Positions 1 through 5,998 of a stretch of DNA of 7,823 nt are shown here, piece after piece. The stretch spans positions 1 to 7,823 of the forward strand of contig CAMNJD010000457.1 in the NCBI GenBank assembly GCA_946540705.1, given 5' to 3'. The stretch comes from an uncultured Ruminococcus sp. (GTDB lineage Bacteria > Bacillota > Clostridia > Oscillospirales > Ruminococcaceae). The stretch's first letter is position 1. Each line of letters starts with the position of its first letter. The position numbers were made by a program, and so were the translations under genes. The notes beneath the pieces are model-generated. The model had not been told where the DNA came from, made no database searches, and saw only the letters and a list, made by a program, of their open reading frames with translations.

Positions 1-63
1 GCTCTGCGGAGCGCGACCAGAGGGCACCGCCCTCTGGACTCCTGCAAGCCTTTGAAAAGGCTT
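1..63. repeat. Tandem hairpin element resembling a dispersed intergenic repeat (may begin before the window)
   Basis: Three hairpins lie head to tail. The first is GCTC/GAGC (1-4 with 9-12). The second is CCAGAGGGC/GCCCTCTGG (17-25 with 29-37), a perfect 9-bp stem with a 3-nt loop. The third is AAGCCTT/AAGGCTT (46-52 with 57-63), a perfect 7-bp stem with a TGAA loop. No U-tract follows the last stem directly, so it does not look like a standard terminator. The hairpins are seen in the sequence. That this is a multicopy element of gut Clostridia is inferred from general familiarity and was not searched. The 10-mer GCAAGCCTTT at 44-53 recurs at 5861-5870 in another intergenic region of this window. 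Confidence 0.55.
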
Positions 64-95
64 GAGCGAAACTTTTGATATGGGCTCGGCAACAG

Positions 96-116
96 ATATT
101 TGTGTTAACCAAATAT
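96..116. promoter_or_regulatory. AT-rich inverted repeat upstream of the pgk promoter (possible operator)
   Basis: ATATTTG (96-102) and CAAATAT (110-116) form perfect 7-nt arms around TGTTAAC, which itself contains the palindrome GTTAAC. The repeat ends 47 nt before the -35 hexamer of the pgk promoter. It could be a regulator binding site or a chance AT-rich palindrome. I cannot match it to a known operator. Confidence 0.3.
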
Positions 117-145
117 ATCAATCACCCCAAAAGTTACATACCCTA

Positions 146-200
146 TTTTTTTTCATGCAGGTCTTGCAAAATTCCGGAAAATAGTGTAAAATAGAATCGG
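146..200 (+). promoter_or_regulatory. Sigma-A type promoter of pgk with upstream T-tract
   Basis: The -35 box is TTGCAA (164-169) and the -10 box is TAAAAT (187-192), separated by exactly 17 nt. An eight-T run at 146-153 lies 10 nt upstream of the -35 box, where an UP element would sit. Transcription should start near 199-200, giving a leader of about 70 nt before pgk. This is the best promoter in the window and probably drives pgk and the genes behind it. Confidence 0.75.
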
Positions 201-270
201 GTGCGAATGCCCGCAGAGCGGACAGACGCGCAGCCCGAAATAAACTGTTCTATGAAAGGATGTTTTTGAC

Positions 271-1500
271 ATGGCTGGACTGAATAAGGTTACAGTAGAC
301 GACATTCAGGCAAAGGGCAAGAAGATTCTTGTCCGCTGCGACTTCAATGTGCCGCTGAAGGACGGCGAGATCACCAACGACAACCGCATCACTGCGGCTC
401 TGCCGACCATCAAGAAGCTGCTCGCAGACGGCGGCAAGCTCGTGCTCTGCTCTCACCTGGGCAAGCCGAAGAACGGCCCGGAGGCAAAGTTCTCCCTCGC
501 ACCGGTCGCAAAGCGCCTTCAGGAGCTCCTCCCGGAGACTAAGGTCGTGTTCGCTGCGGATGACACCGTTGTCGGCGAGAATGCCAAGGCTGCTGTCGCT
601 GCAATGAAAGACGGCGAGATCGTTCTGCTGGAGAATACCCGTTTCCGCGGCGCTGAGGAGACCAAGGAGGCACAGTATGACGGATTCTCCAAGGAGCTCG
701 CAGACCTCGTTGACGGTCAGGTCTTTGTCATGGATGCATTCGGCTCCTCGCACCGTGCGCACGCTTCTACTGTCGGTGTTGCACGCTTCGTCAAGGAGAC
801 CGCAGTCGGCTATCTGATGCAGAAGGAGATCCAGTACCTCGGCAATGCGGTTGAGGATCCGGAGCGTCCGTTCGTGGCAATCCTCGGCGGCGCAAAGGTC
901 GCTGACAAGCTGAACGTCATCTCCAACCTGCTCGAGAAGTGCGATACCCTCATCATCGGCGGCGGTATGGCTTACACCTTCATCAAGGCACAGGGCGGCG
1001 AGATCGGTCTGTCCCTCGTTGATGACGAGAAGCTCGATTACTGCAAGGAAATGCTCGCAAAGGCGGAGCAGCTCGGCAAGAAGATCCTTCTGCCGGTCGA
1101 TACCGCGATCGCTGCTGCATTCCCGGATCCGATCGACGCACCGATCGACATCGAGTTTGTTGATTCCGACAAGATCCCGGCAGACAAGATGGGTCTGGAT
1201 ATCGGCCCGAAGACCGCAGCGCTCTTTGCTGAGGCTGCAAAGACTGCAAAGACCGTTGTCTGGAACGGCCCGATGGGCGTGTTCGAGAACCCGACCCTGA
1301 AGAAGGGCACGGTCGCTGTCTGCGAGGCGCTTGCAGCAGCAGACGCAACCACGATCATCGGCGGCGGCGATTCCGCGACGGCTGCGATTCAGCTCGGCTT
1401 CGCGGACAAGATGAGCCACATTTCCACCGGCGGCGGCGCTTCCCTGGAATACCTCGAGGGCAAGGTGCTCCCGGGTGTTGCAGCGATCGCTGAGAAATAA
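271..1500 (+). CDS. pgk: Phosphoglycerate kinase
   Basis: This cytosolic glycolytic enzyme transfers phosphate between 1,3-bisphosphoglycerate and ADP, yielding ATP and 3-phosphoglycerate. At 409 residues it matches the usual bacterial monomer. The N-terminal substrate domain carries VRCDFNVPL (21-29), Arg39, SHLGKPKN (61-68), NTRF (122-125) and DAFGSSHRAHAS (155-166). The C-terminal nucleotide domain carries GGAKVADK (206-213), WNGPMGVFE (331-339), GGGDS (364-368) and the STGGGASLEYLEGK stretch (385-398) before LPG. DAFGSS and GGAKVADK are small departures from the commoner DAFGTA and GGAKVSDK and should not affect activity. The start is set by GAAAGGA at 254-260, ten nt before ATG. It is the first gene after the promoter at 164-192. 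Codon use is strongly biased, as expected for a highly expressed gene. Confidence 0.98.
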   Translation: MAGLNKVTVDDIQAKGKKILVRCDFNVPLKDGEITNDNRITAALPTIKKLLADGGKLVLCSHLGKPKNGPEAKFSLAPVAKRLQELLPETKVVFAADDTVVGENAKAAVAAMKDGEIVLLENTRFRGAEETKEAQYDGFSKELADLVDGQVFVMDAFGSSHRAHASTVGVARFVKETAVGYLMQKEIQYLGNAVEDPERPFVAILGGAKVADKLNVISNLLEKCDTLIIGGGMAYTFIKAQGGEIGLSLVDDEKLDYCKEMLAKAEQLGKKILLPVDTAIAAAFPDPIDAPIDIEFVDSDKIPADKMGLDIGPKTAALFAEAAKTAKTVVWNGPMGVFENPTLKKGTVAVCEALAAADATTIIGGGDSATAAIQLGFADKMSHISTGGGASLEYLEGKVLPGVAAIAEK

Positions 1501-1512
1501 TCAAATCATGTG

Positions 1513-1550
1513 ACAGTTTTAGGCGGATGCAGCAATCCGCCTGAAACTGT
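1513..1550 (+). promoter_or_regulatory. Long intercistronic stem-loop after pgk, lacking a U-tract
   Basis: Bases 1513-1528 pair with 1535-1550 over 16 positions, with a single T-G wobble and a 6-nt loop (GCAGCA). The stem starts 12 nt after the pgk stop and ends 27 nt before the next start codon. It is followed by ATAATCCCGC rather than a T-run, so full intrinsic termination is unlikely. By analogy with other glycolytic operons, it may protect the pgk mRNA 3' end, mark a processing site, or act as a partial attenuator that lowers expression of the downstream genes. Confidence 0.6.
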
Positions 1551-1577
1551 ATAATCCCGCATAACGGAGACACCGCT

Positions 1578-2444
1578 ATGAATTTCATCACGATCTGGAA
1601 AACGCTCTGGAAGCAGCTTTGGAAGCAGAAGCTCGCGCTGTCGGTCATGAATCTGCTCTGTGCATTTCTGTACTGGGTTTCGGATCCGGAACACAGGAAT
1701 CTGCCCGCAGCGCTCGGCATCGCACTTTGTGTCTTTGCGGGATTCGATCTGCTGCTGACGGTTCTGATGTATGTTCACATGAAGCCCTCAGCGCCGTACT
1801 ACAGGATCATGGAGGAATGCGGTCCCTGTGAGGAAGCCGTGCTGATGCACCGGCATCTGTTCCCGAACCCGAAGGCGGGGGAACGTCTGGCGCGCATTGA
1901 CCTGCTGGTAGCGCTGTTCCGCATGGATGAGGCAGAGGCGGAGCTTTCGCTGCTGCGCCCGGAGACACTGATCGGCGTGGAACGGCTGCGGTATCTGAAT
2001 GATCTGCTGCTGATCTATGCCTATACGCTGCGGCGGGAACCGCTTTGGAATCTGTTTCAGACCCACAGGCAGGAGGCGGGCAGGCTCTCGGAAAAATATC
2101 CGGTCATGAAGATCCCCTATTTCAATACGGCAGAACTTGCACTCGCCCTGAACGGCGATGCGGCGGGCTCGGAAATGTACTGTCAGTACATCGGGCGCGA
2201 AGCCGGAAAAAAGCACGGTTCAGAGCGCATCACCGCAGAGCTCCTCGCGATGGTTACCCGCACAGAGCGGCTGTATGCGCTGGGACAGTATGATGCCGCA
2301 GCAGCAATGGATGCACAGACCCGTGCGGCAGCCGCGCAGCACAGCAGTGAGATCAGACCGCAGTGGCGGCACGGCATGATGCTGAAGCTGCTCAATCACG
2401 CGAAAATATTTGCCGCAAACAACAACACAGGAGTCACACCATGA
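1578..2444 (+). CDS. Membrane protein with helical TPR-like domain, family member 1 (function unknown)
   Basis: I do not recognise a named family. The 288-residue product has a basic, Trp-rich N-terminus (WKTLWKQLWKQK, 7-18) and two hydrophobic helices at about 18-34 and 43-66. The rest is a hydrophilic, Ala/Leu/Glu-rich helical region that looks like degenerate TPR repeats, for example ARIDLLVALFRMDEAEAELSLL (105-126, cited by its ends ARID and LSLL). Its C-terminal segment PQWRHGMMLKLLNHAKIF (261-278) aligns by eye with AGTQRNLLRWIDQARIY of the next gene, so the two appear to be divergent paralogues. GGAG (1566-1569) lies 8 nt before the ATG. The gene is 77 nt behind pgk and overlaps the next gene by ATGA, implying translational coupling. 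A membrane-anchored scaffold or protein-interaction role is only inference. Confidence 0.85.
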   Translation: MNFITIWKTLWKQLWKQKLALSVMNLLCAFLYWVSDPEHRNLPAALGIALCVFAGFDLLLTVLMYVHMKPSAPYYRIMEECGPCEEAVLMHRHLFPNPKAGERLARIDLLVALFRMDEAEAELSLLRPETLIGVERLRYLNDLLLIYAYTLRREPLWNLFQTHRQEAGRLSEKYPVMKIPYFNTAELALALNGDAAGSEMYCQYIGREAGKKHGSERITAELLAMVTRTERLYALGQYDAAAAMDAQTRAAAAQHSSEIRPQWRHGMMLKLLNHAKIFAANNNTGVTP

Positions 2445-3439
2445 ATATTTTTACCCGTGTCTATCACCGGCTCTTTGACGGTGTCCCAAAGATCCTGCGC
2501 ATCATTTCCCGTGTGTCGCTCGGATTCTTCATCTTCATCGGATTTTCACTCGGACTGAAGGGTATTGCCGAAAACCGGGCGGACGCTGCCGATCTGCTCG
2601 GATATACGTTGATTTTTGCGCTGCTCGGTCTGTTCTGTGTCTGCTTTACCGGCGGGCTCTGGCAGGTTCTTGTCATGGGCTCCAAGCGGAATCTCTCCAA
2701 TAACCTGGAGCAGAAGCTCGAAACCGAGGGCTTCGGGCAGGAAATGGCACAGGCCGTCAAAAACGCAAACATGTTCCCGACGGTCAGGGAGCAGCTTCAG
2801 CAGGCGTTCGTCTGGGTCATGAGCGAATACTATAAAGAGGCAGAGCCGATCCTGCTGAAGATCAATCTCAATGAGCTGAACAACCGTGAGGCTGCAATGT
2901 ATCACACCTGCCGCCTGCAAACCTATGTCATGACGGGCGACTATGAGCGGCAGGTCAAGCTCTTTTCGGAACAGAAGGACGCGCTCGATGCGGCCTATCA
3001 GATGAAGCCGAATCTCACGGAGAAATATGTTCCCTATGCTGATGACGCGCTGGCCTATTACATGCTCGCGGGCGCGCTGATGTCGCACCGCGGACATGCC
3101 GATGAGGCGGCAAAATACGGGAAGCTCGCCGCATTCCAGATCTCGCAGAGAAGTGAGCCGGAAATGCAGTTCCTCCCGCAGATCATCAGGCTCAATGAAA
3201 CCTATGCCGCCGGAAAAATGCAGACCGCGCATGAAAAGGAAACCGAGCTCAAGGGCGCGGTCAGTGCAAGCGTGATGCCCGCAGGCACACAGCGCAACCT
3301 GCTCCGCTGGATCGACCAGGCGCGGATTTACAGCGCACTGCCGATCGACAAGACCGAGTTTCTCGGCGACCGGCATCTCCCGCAGAACGGCGTACAGGCT
3401 GCACCGCCTCCGCCTATGGACATCCCGGAGCTGTTCTGA
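2441..3439 (+). CDS. Membrane protein with helical TPR-like domain, family member 2 (function unknown)
   Basis: The product is 332 residues. Hydrophobic helices lie at about 20-42 and 52-79. A long helical cytosolic domain follows, with GFG (97-99), a TPR-like stretch around YYKEAEPILLKINL (130-143) and the motif YADDALAYYMLAGALMS (199-215). A proline-rich tail, APPPPMDIPELF, ends the protein. The GFG motif, the spacing and the YADD motif are shared with the next gene, so these two are clear paralogues. The chosen start is the ATG in an ATGA overlap with the preceding stop, preceded 7 nt upstream by AGGAG (2429-2433). A longer in-frame GTG start at 2363 has no ribosome binding site and would overlap the upstream gene by 82 nt. 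Function is unknown. A single-pass-hairpin membrane anchor for a protein-binding domain is inferred. Confidence 0.87.
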   Translation: MNIFTRVYHRLFDGVPKILRIISRVSLGFFIFIGFSLGLKGIAENRADAADLLGYTLIFALLGLFCVCFTGGLWQVLVMGSKRNLSNNLEQKLETEGFGQEMAQAVKNANMFPTVREQLQQAFVWVMSEYYKEAEPILLKINLNELNNREAAMYHTCRLQTYVMTGDYERQVKLFSEQKDALDAAYQMKPNLTEKYVPYADDALAYYMLAGALMSHRGHADEAAKYGKLAAFQISQRSEPEMQFLPQIIRLNETYAAGKMQTAHEKETELKGAVSASVMPAGTQRNLLRWIDQARIYSALPIDKTEFLGDRHLPQNGVQAAPPPPMDIPELF

Positions 3440-3451
3440 GGGCACAAGCCG

Positions 3452-4378
3452 ATGAAGCTCTCAGATTACGACCCGCGGAATCAACCGCACAGCACGCAGC
3501 TTGCAATGACTGCGATCATGGGCGGCATGTTTGTATGGTGCTGCATCGCCAATATGGGCAGCAGCCTGCCGGAATTGATCTTCATAGACATGCCGGTTCA
3601 TCTCGGCATCGCGGCAGCGGCATGCATCATCCTGATGACAATGAACAACCTCATGGCAAAGGGCTCGGCGCACAGTACAGAGTTGAAGCTGGCGGAAGCG
3701 TTCGCAGCACACGGCTTCGGCACGGAGACCGCAGAGCTTCTGCGCCGCAAGGTTCCGGCACCGACGGAGCGGGACAAGGTTCTGCTGACCTTTCATCTGG
3801 TCATGGCCGGACAGTATGCACAGGCAAAGGAGCAGATTGCCGGTCTTTCGGCAGGTCAGCTTCCGCTGCGGGAAAGAGCAATGCTCATAACCGCAAGGCT
3901 GCTGCTTTTCATTGATACAGGGGCGTATGAAAAGGCGGTTTTGCTGGCGGAGGAATCGCAGATGATGCTTGAAAATGCGTACCGTGCAGCACCGGAATTC
4001 GGGGAAGAATTCTGCGGATATGCAGATGATTATCTGGAATATCTGATGCTTTCTGCGGTGATGAGCGAGCTGCGGCAGGCACCGGAGCAGGCTGCGGAAT
4101 ACCGGCAGCAGGCGATTCGCCGTGCAGAGAAGCGCACCGCGGAGGCGGCATTGTTTTACCGTTCGCTGACAGAGCTGCAAAGACTGTATATCACCGGCGC
4201 AGCGGAAGCGGCGGCGGAGCAAGCGGCAAAGCTGCTGCATACGGTCAGCGGCCTGACACCGCCGGTCACGGCAGGTGCAAAGCGCAGCATGCAGCGGGCC
4301 GTAGAGCAGGCAGGACATCTGGCCGGGCTGCGCACATCCGTGCGGACTGTCAGCCGCGGGCGTTCGCTTCCGCAGTAA
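3452..4378 (+). CDS. Membrane protein with helical TPR-like domain, family member 3 (function unknown)
   Basis: The product is 308 residues. Two hydrophobic helices lie at about 17-35 and 45-68, followed by an Ala-rich helical region. GFGTETAELL (88-97) and YADDYLEYLMLSAVMS (190-205) match GFGQEMAQAV and YADDALAYYMLAGALMS of the preceding gene at nearly equal spacing. PTERDK (104-109) aligns with PTVREQ. VMAGQYAQAKEQI (117-129) and DTGAYEKAVLLAEE (155-168) look like TPR helix pairs. GAKRSMQRAVEQAGHL (275-290) matches the shared C-terminal segment of the family. The end is basic (RTVSRGRSLPQ) rather than proline-rich. The gene starts 12 nt after the previous stop. GAGGG (3438-3442), overlapping that stop codon, provides the ribosome binding site. 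Function is unknown. Confidence 0.87.
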   Translation: MKLSDYDPRNQPHSTQLAMTAIMGGMFVWCCIANMGSSLPELIFIDMPVHLGIAAAACIILMTMNNLMAKGSAHSTELKLAEAFAAHGFGTETAELLRRKVPAPTERDKVLLTFHLVMAGQYAQAKEQIAGLSAGQLPLRERAMLITARLLLFIDTGAYEKAVLLAEESQMMLENAYRAAPEFGEEFCGYADDYLEYLMLSAVMSELRQAPEQAAEYRQQAIRRAEKRTAEAALFYRSLTELQRLYITGAAEAAAEQAAKLLHTVSGLTPPVTAGAKRSMQRAVEQAGHLAGLRTSVRTVSRGRSLPQ

Positions 4379-4396
4379 CAGAAAGGAAGCCCACAT

Positions 4397-4858
4397 ATGT
4401 CTGTATTCTTTTCCATTCTAATGAGAGTGATAATCGGGATCCTGCTGGGCAGCTTTCTCGTTGCACTCATAGTCATGATTCCCGCGTATCTGCTGGGAGT
4501 TGTCTTGCAGTCGCTGATCGGCAGACCGTTCGGTCAGGGCTGGATGCGCGTCGAAGCAAAGGTGACCGGGATCGACACCGCAGGACTCCCGCAGAATCTC
4601 GCGCAGATGAATCTGCGGCTGCCGGATTTTCAGGTCGCAGTCTATGAGGCGGACGGGCAGGAATACCGCACGGCGCTCACCGGAAAATACAAGAAAGATA
4701 CCTGCACGCTGTATGTCAAGCGCTCCGACCCGGAAAAAGTCTGGCAGCCGAAGTGCCCCAATGCTCTGACCGCTCTGGTCGGCGTCATATTCGTGCTCGG
4801 ACTGTGGGCCGGTCTGATCTATGCGGGCATCCGGATCTTCGGAGCCGTCCGCTCTTAA
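4397..4858 (+). CDS. Small membrane protein with DUF3592-like extramembrane domain
   Basis: The 153-residue product has a long hydrophobic N-terminal segment (about 8-40), a polar beta-rich middle (about 50-115) and a second membrane helix (about 123-147). The middle reads VTGID, then FQVAVYEADGQEYRTALTGKY (start 78), then TCTLYVKRSDPEKVW (102-116). This order (a V-x-G strand, a Y-x-DG-x-Y strand pair, G-x-Y, then a V-YV-x-x-x-DP-x-K-x-W strand) resembles the DUF3592 family of two-helix membrane proteins. That assignment is by eye and tentative. GAAAGGA (4381-4387) lies 9 nt before ATG. It follows the third paralogue by 18 nt and precedes tpiA by 64 nt, so it is probably in the same transcript. 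No enzymatic residues are evident. Confidence 0.85.
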   Translation: MSVFFSILMRVIIGILLGSFLVALIVMIPAYLLGVVLQSLIGRPFGQGWMRVEAKVTGIDTAGLPQNLAQMNLRLPDFQVAVYEADGQEYRTALTGKYKKDTCTLYVKRSDPEKVWQPKCPNALTALVGVIFVLGLWAGLIYAGIRIFGAVRS

Positions 4859-4872
4859 AATACGGAAATCAT

Positions 4873-4890
4873 CCGGTGATGACCGGTGAT
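4873..4890 (+). repeat. Tandem direct repeat CCGGTGAT x2 in the tpiA leader
   Basis: CCGGTGAT occurs at 4873-4880 and again at 4883-4890, a 10-bp period that places both copies on the same face of the helix. It lies 33 nt before the tpiA start and overlaps GATAAT (4888-4893), a possible -10 box. No acceptable -35 box sits 16-18 nt upstream, so a tpiA promoter is not called. The repeat could be a small operator or chance. Confidence 0.4.
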
Positions 4891-4922
4891 AATAAAAAAC
4901 CAATATAAAGGAGTTTTTTCAC

Positions 4923-5699
4923 ATGAACAAGAATCTGAGAAAGGCGATCATCGCCGGAAACTGGAAAATGAACAAGACCCGCCCGGAGGCAAAGGCACTG
5001 CTGGAGGAGATCAAGCCGCTCGTTGCAAATGCTGAGGGCAAGATCGAGGTCATCGCATGCGTGCCGTTCACCAACCTCGAAACTGCTGTCAATACCACCG
5101 CAGGCTCCAATGTCAAGGTCGGTGCGGAGAATGTTCACTTTGAGAAGTCCGGCGCATTCACCGGCGAGATCTCTGCGGATATGCTCACCGAGCTGGGCGT
5201 TGAGTACGTCGTCATCGGCCACTCTGAGCGCAGACAGTACTTCGGCGAGACGGACGAGACTGTCAACAAGCGCACCAAGGCTGCCCTTGCAGCCGGCCTG
5301 AAGCCGATCGTCTGCGTGGGCGAGCTGAAGTGGGAGCGCGAGTGCGGCATCACCGAGGAAGTCGTCGGCAAGCAGATCAAGCTCGATCTGTGGGATGTCA
5401 CCGAGGAGGAGCTGAAGAATGTCGTCATCGCTTATGAGCCGGTCTGGGCAATCGGTACCGGTCTGACCGCTACGCCGGAGCAGGCTGAGGAGGTCTGCGG
5501 CTTCATCCGCGCAACGCTCGCAAAGCTGTACAATCAGGCCGCTGCTGACGCTGTCACCATTCAGTACGGCGGCTCCATGAACGCAAAGAATGCGGCAGAG
5601 CTGCTTGCAAAGCCGAACATCGACGGCGGTCTGATCGGCGGCGCTTCCCTGAAGGCTGCTGACTTCAACGTCATCGTTCAGGCGGCCGTCGAAGGCTGA
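4923..5699 (+). CDS. tpiA: Triose-phosphate isomerase
   Basis: This enzyme interconverts dihydroxyacetone phosphate and glyceraldehyde 3-phosphate in the cytosol, normally as a dimer. At 258 residues it is of full family length. Catalytic residues are all visible: Asn13 and Lys15 in AGNWKMN (11-17), the electrophile His100 in VVIGHSERR (96-104), and the base Glu172 in YEPVWAIGTG (171-180). Loop 6 and the phosphate-binding motifs YGGSMN (215-220) and GGLIGGASL (235-243) are intact. Position 181 is Leu, as in yeast-type loop 6, where many bacteria have Lys; this is not expected to impair catalysis. The start is fixed by AAAGGAG (4907-4913), nine nt before ATG. It shares the strongly biased codon use of pgk. 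Confidence 0.98.
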   Translation: MNKNLRKAIIAGNWKMNKTRPEAKALLEEIKPLVANAEGKIEVIACVPFTNLETAVNTTAGSNVKVGAENVHFEKSGAFTGEISADMLTELGVEYVVIGHSERRQYFGETDETVNKRTKAALAAGLKPIVCVGELKWERECGITEEVVGKQIKLDLWDVTEEELKNVVIAYEPVWAIGTGLTATPEQAEEVCGFIRATLAKLYNQAAADAVTIQYGGSMNAKNAAELLAKPNIDGGLIGGASLKAADFNVIVQAAVEG

Positions 5700-5724
5700 T
5701 CGCTCTGATTCGCCCCGATGCACG

Positions 5725-5750
5725 CGCCCTTCTGCTCCGGCAGAAGGGCG
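5725..5750 (+). terminator. GC-rich hairpin after tpiA, possible weak terminator
   Basis: CGCCCTTCTGC (5725-5735) and GCAGAAGGGCG (5740-5750) form a perfect 11-bp stem with a TCCG loop, 25 nt behind the tpiA stop. The following GCGGGCTGCTTTCC holds only a delayed, three-T run. It is therefore a poor match to an intrinsic terminator and may only partly end transcription or stabilise the mRNA end. Confidence 0.45.
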
Positions 5751-5869
5751 GCGGGCTGCTTTCCGGAGGTGCATGATGCGGAACAACGCAATCGCCTGTT
5801 TCCATGTGATCACCGGACCTGTCGTCCGCCGGAAGCAGAGCGTGCAGTCAATCTGCATACGCAAGCCTT

Positions 5870-5925
5870 TTTGCAGCCCCGTTTTGCACAAAAGACGGGA
5901 CTGCAAAGGGGCATTGCCTCTTTGC
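5870..5925 (+). promoter_or_regulatory. Two overlapping, mutually exclusive stem-loops upstream of gpmI
   Basis: In structure A, TTTGCAG (5870-5876) pairs with CTGCAAA (5901-5907) and, after a C/A mismatch, 5878-5885 pairs with 5892-5899 with one wobble. In structure B, GCAAAGGGGC (5903-5912) pairs with GCCTCTTTGC (5916-5925) with one G-T wobble and a 3-nt loop. Bases 5903-5907 are needed by both, so only one can form fully. Neither is followed by a U-tract. The pairing is visible in the sequence; a regulatory switch is inference, and repeat-derived structure is the main alternative. Confidence 0.4.
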
Positions 5926-5998
5926 CAAAATCGGGCGCCCTGCCCGTTACCAATCCCGCCGCAAACACGGCGTATCGCAAAAAAAGGAGAATGCTACT

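Larger units (their letters stand above)
5700..5998 (+). other. Structured 299-nt intergenic region between tpiA and gpmI
   Basis: No convincing gene lies here. After the stem at 5725-5750 come a small TGCAG/CTGCA hairpin (5843-5847 with 5853-5857) and a long imperfect hairpin at 5870-5907. Next are a 10-bp hairpin at 5903-5925 and a short CGGGC/GCCCG hairpin (5932-5936 with 5942-5946). GCAAGCCTTT at 5861-5870 also occurs at 44-53 beside the hairpins at the window start. The region looks like dispersed-repeat DNA, a structured gpmI leader, or both. I see no good sigma-A promoter in it. A GGAGGT followed by ATGATG at 5765-5778 could start a small reading frame ending at 6048, but its product is Cys/Arg/Pro-rich and unconvincing. 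Confidence 0.6.

Noticed and set aside
96..116. Considered as a Rex (redox repressor) operator
   Set aside because: Rex sites have TTGTTAA-type arms separated by about four bases over 18 bp. Here the arm sequence and spacing do not fit.
250..1419. 389-codon open frame on the minus strand opposite pgk
   Set aside because: It is the antisense shadow of a strongly codon-biased gene. The sense frame encodes an unmistakable phosphoglycerate kinase, and the antisense product resembles no family I know.
2363..2440. Upstream GTG start for the second membrane gene, adding 26 residues
   Set aside because: No ribosome binding site precedes it and it overlaps the previous gene by 82 nt. The ATG at 2441 has AGGAG at ideal spacing and an ATGA overlap, and it starts a sensible membrane-protein N-terminus.
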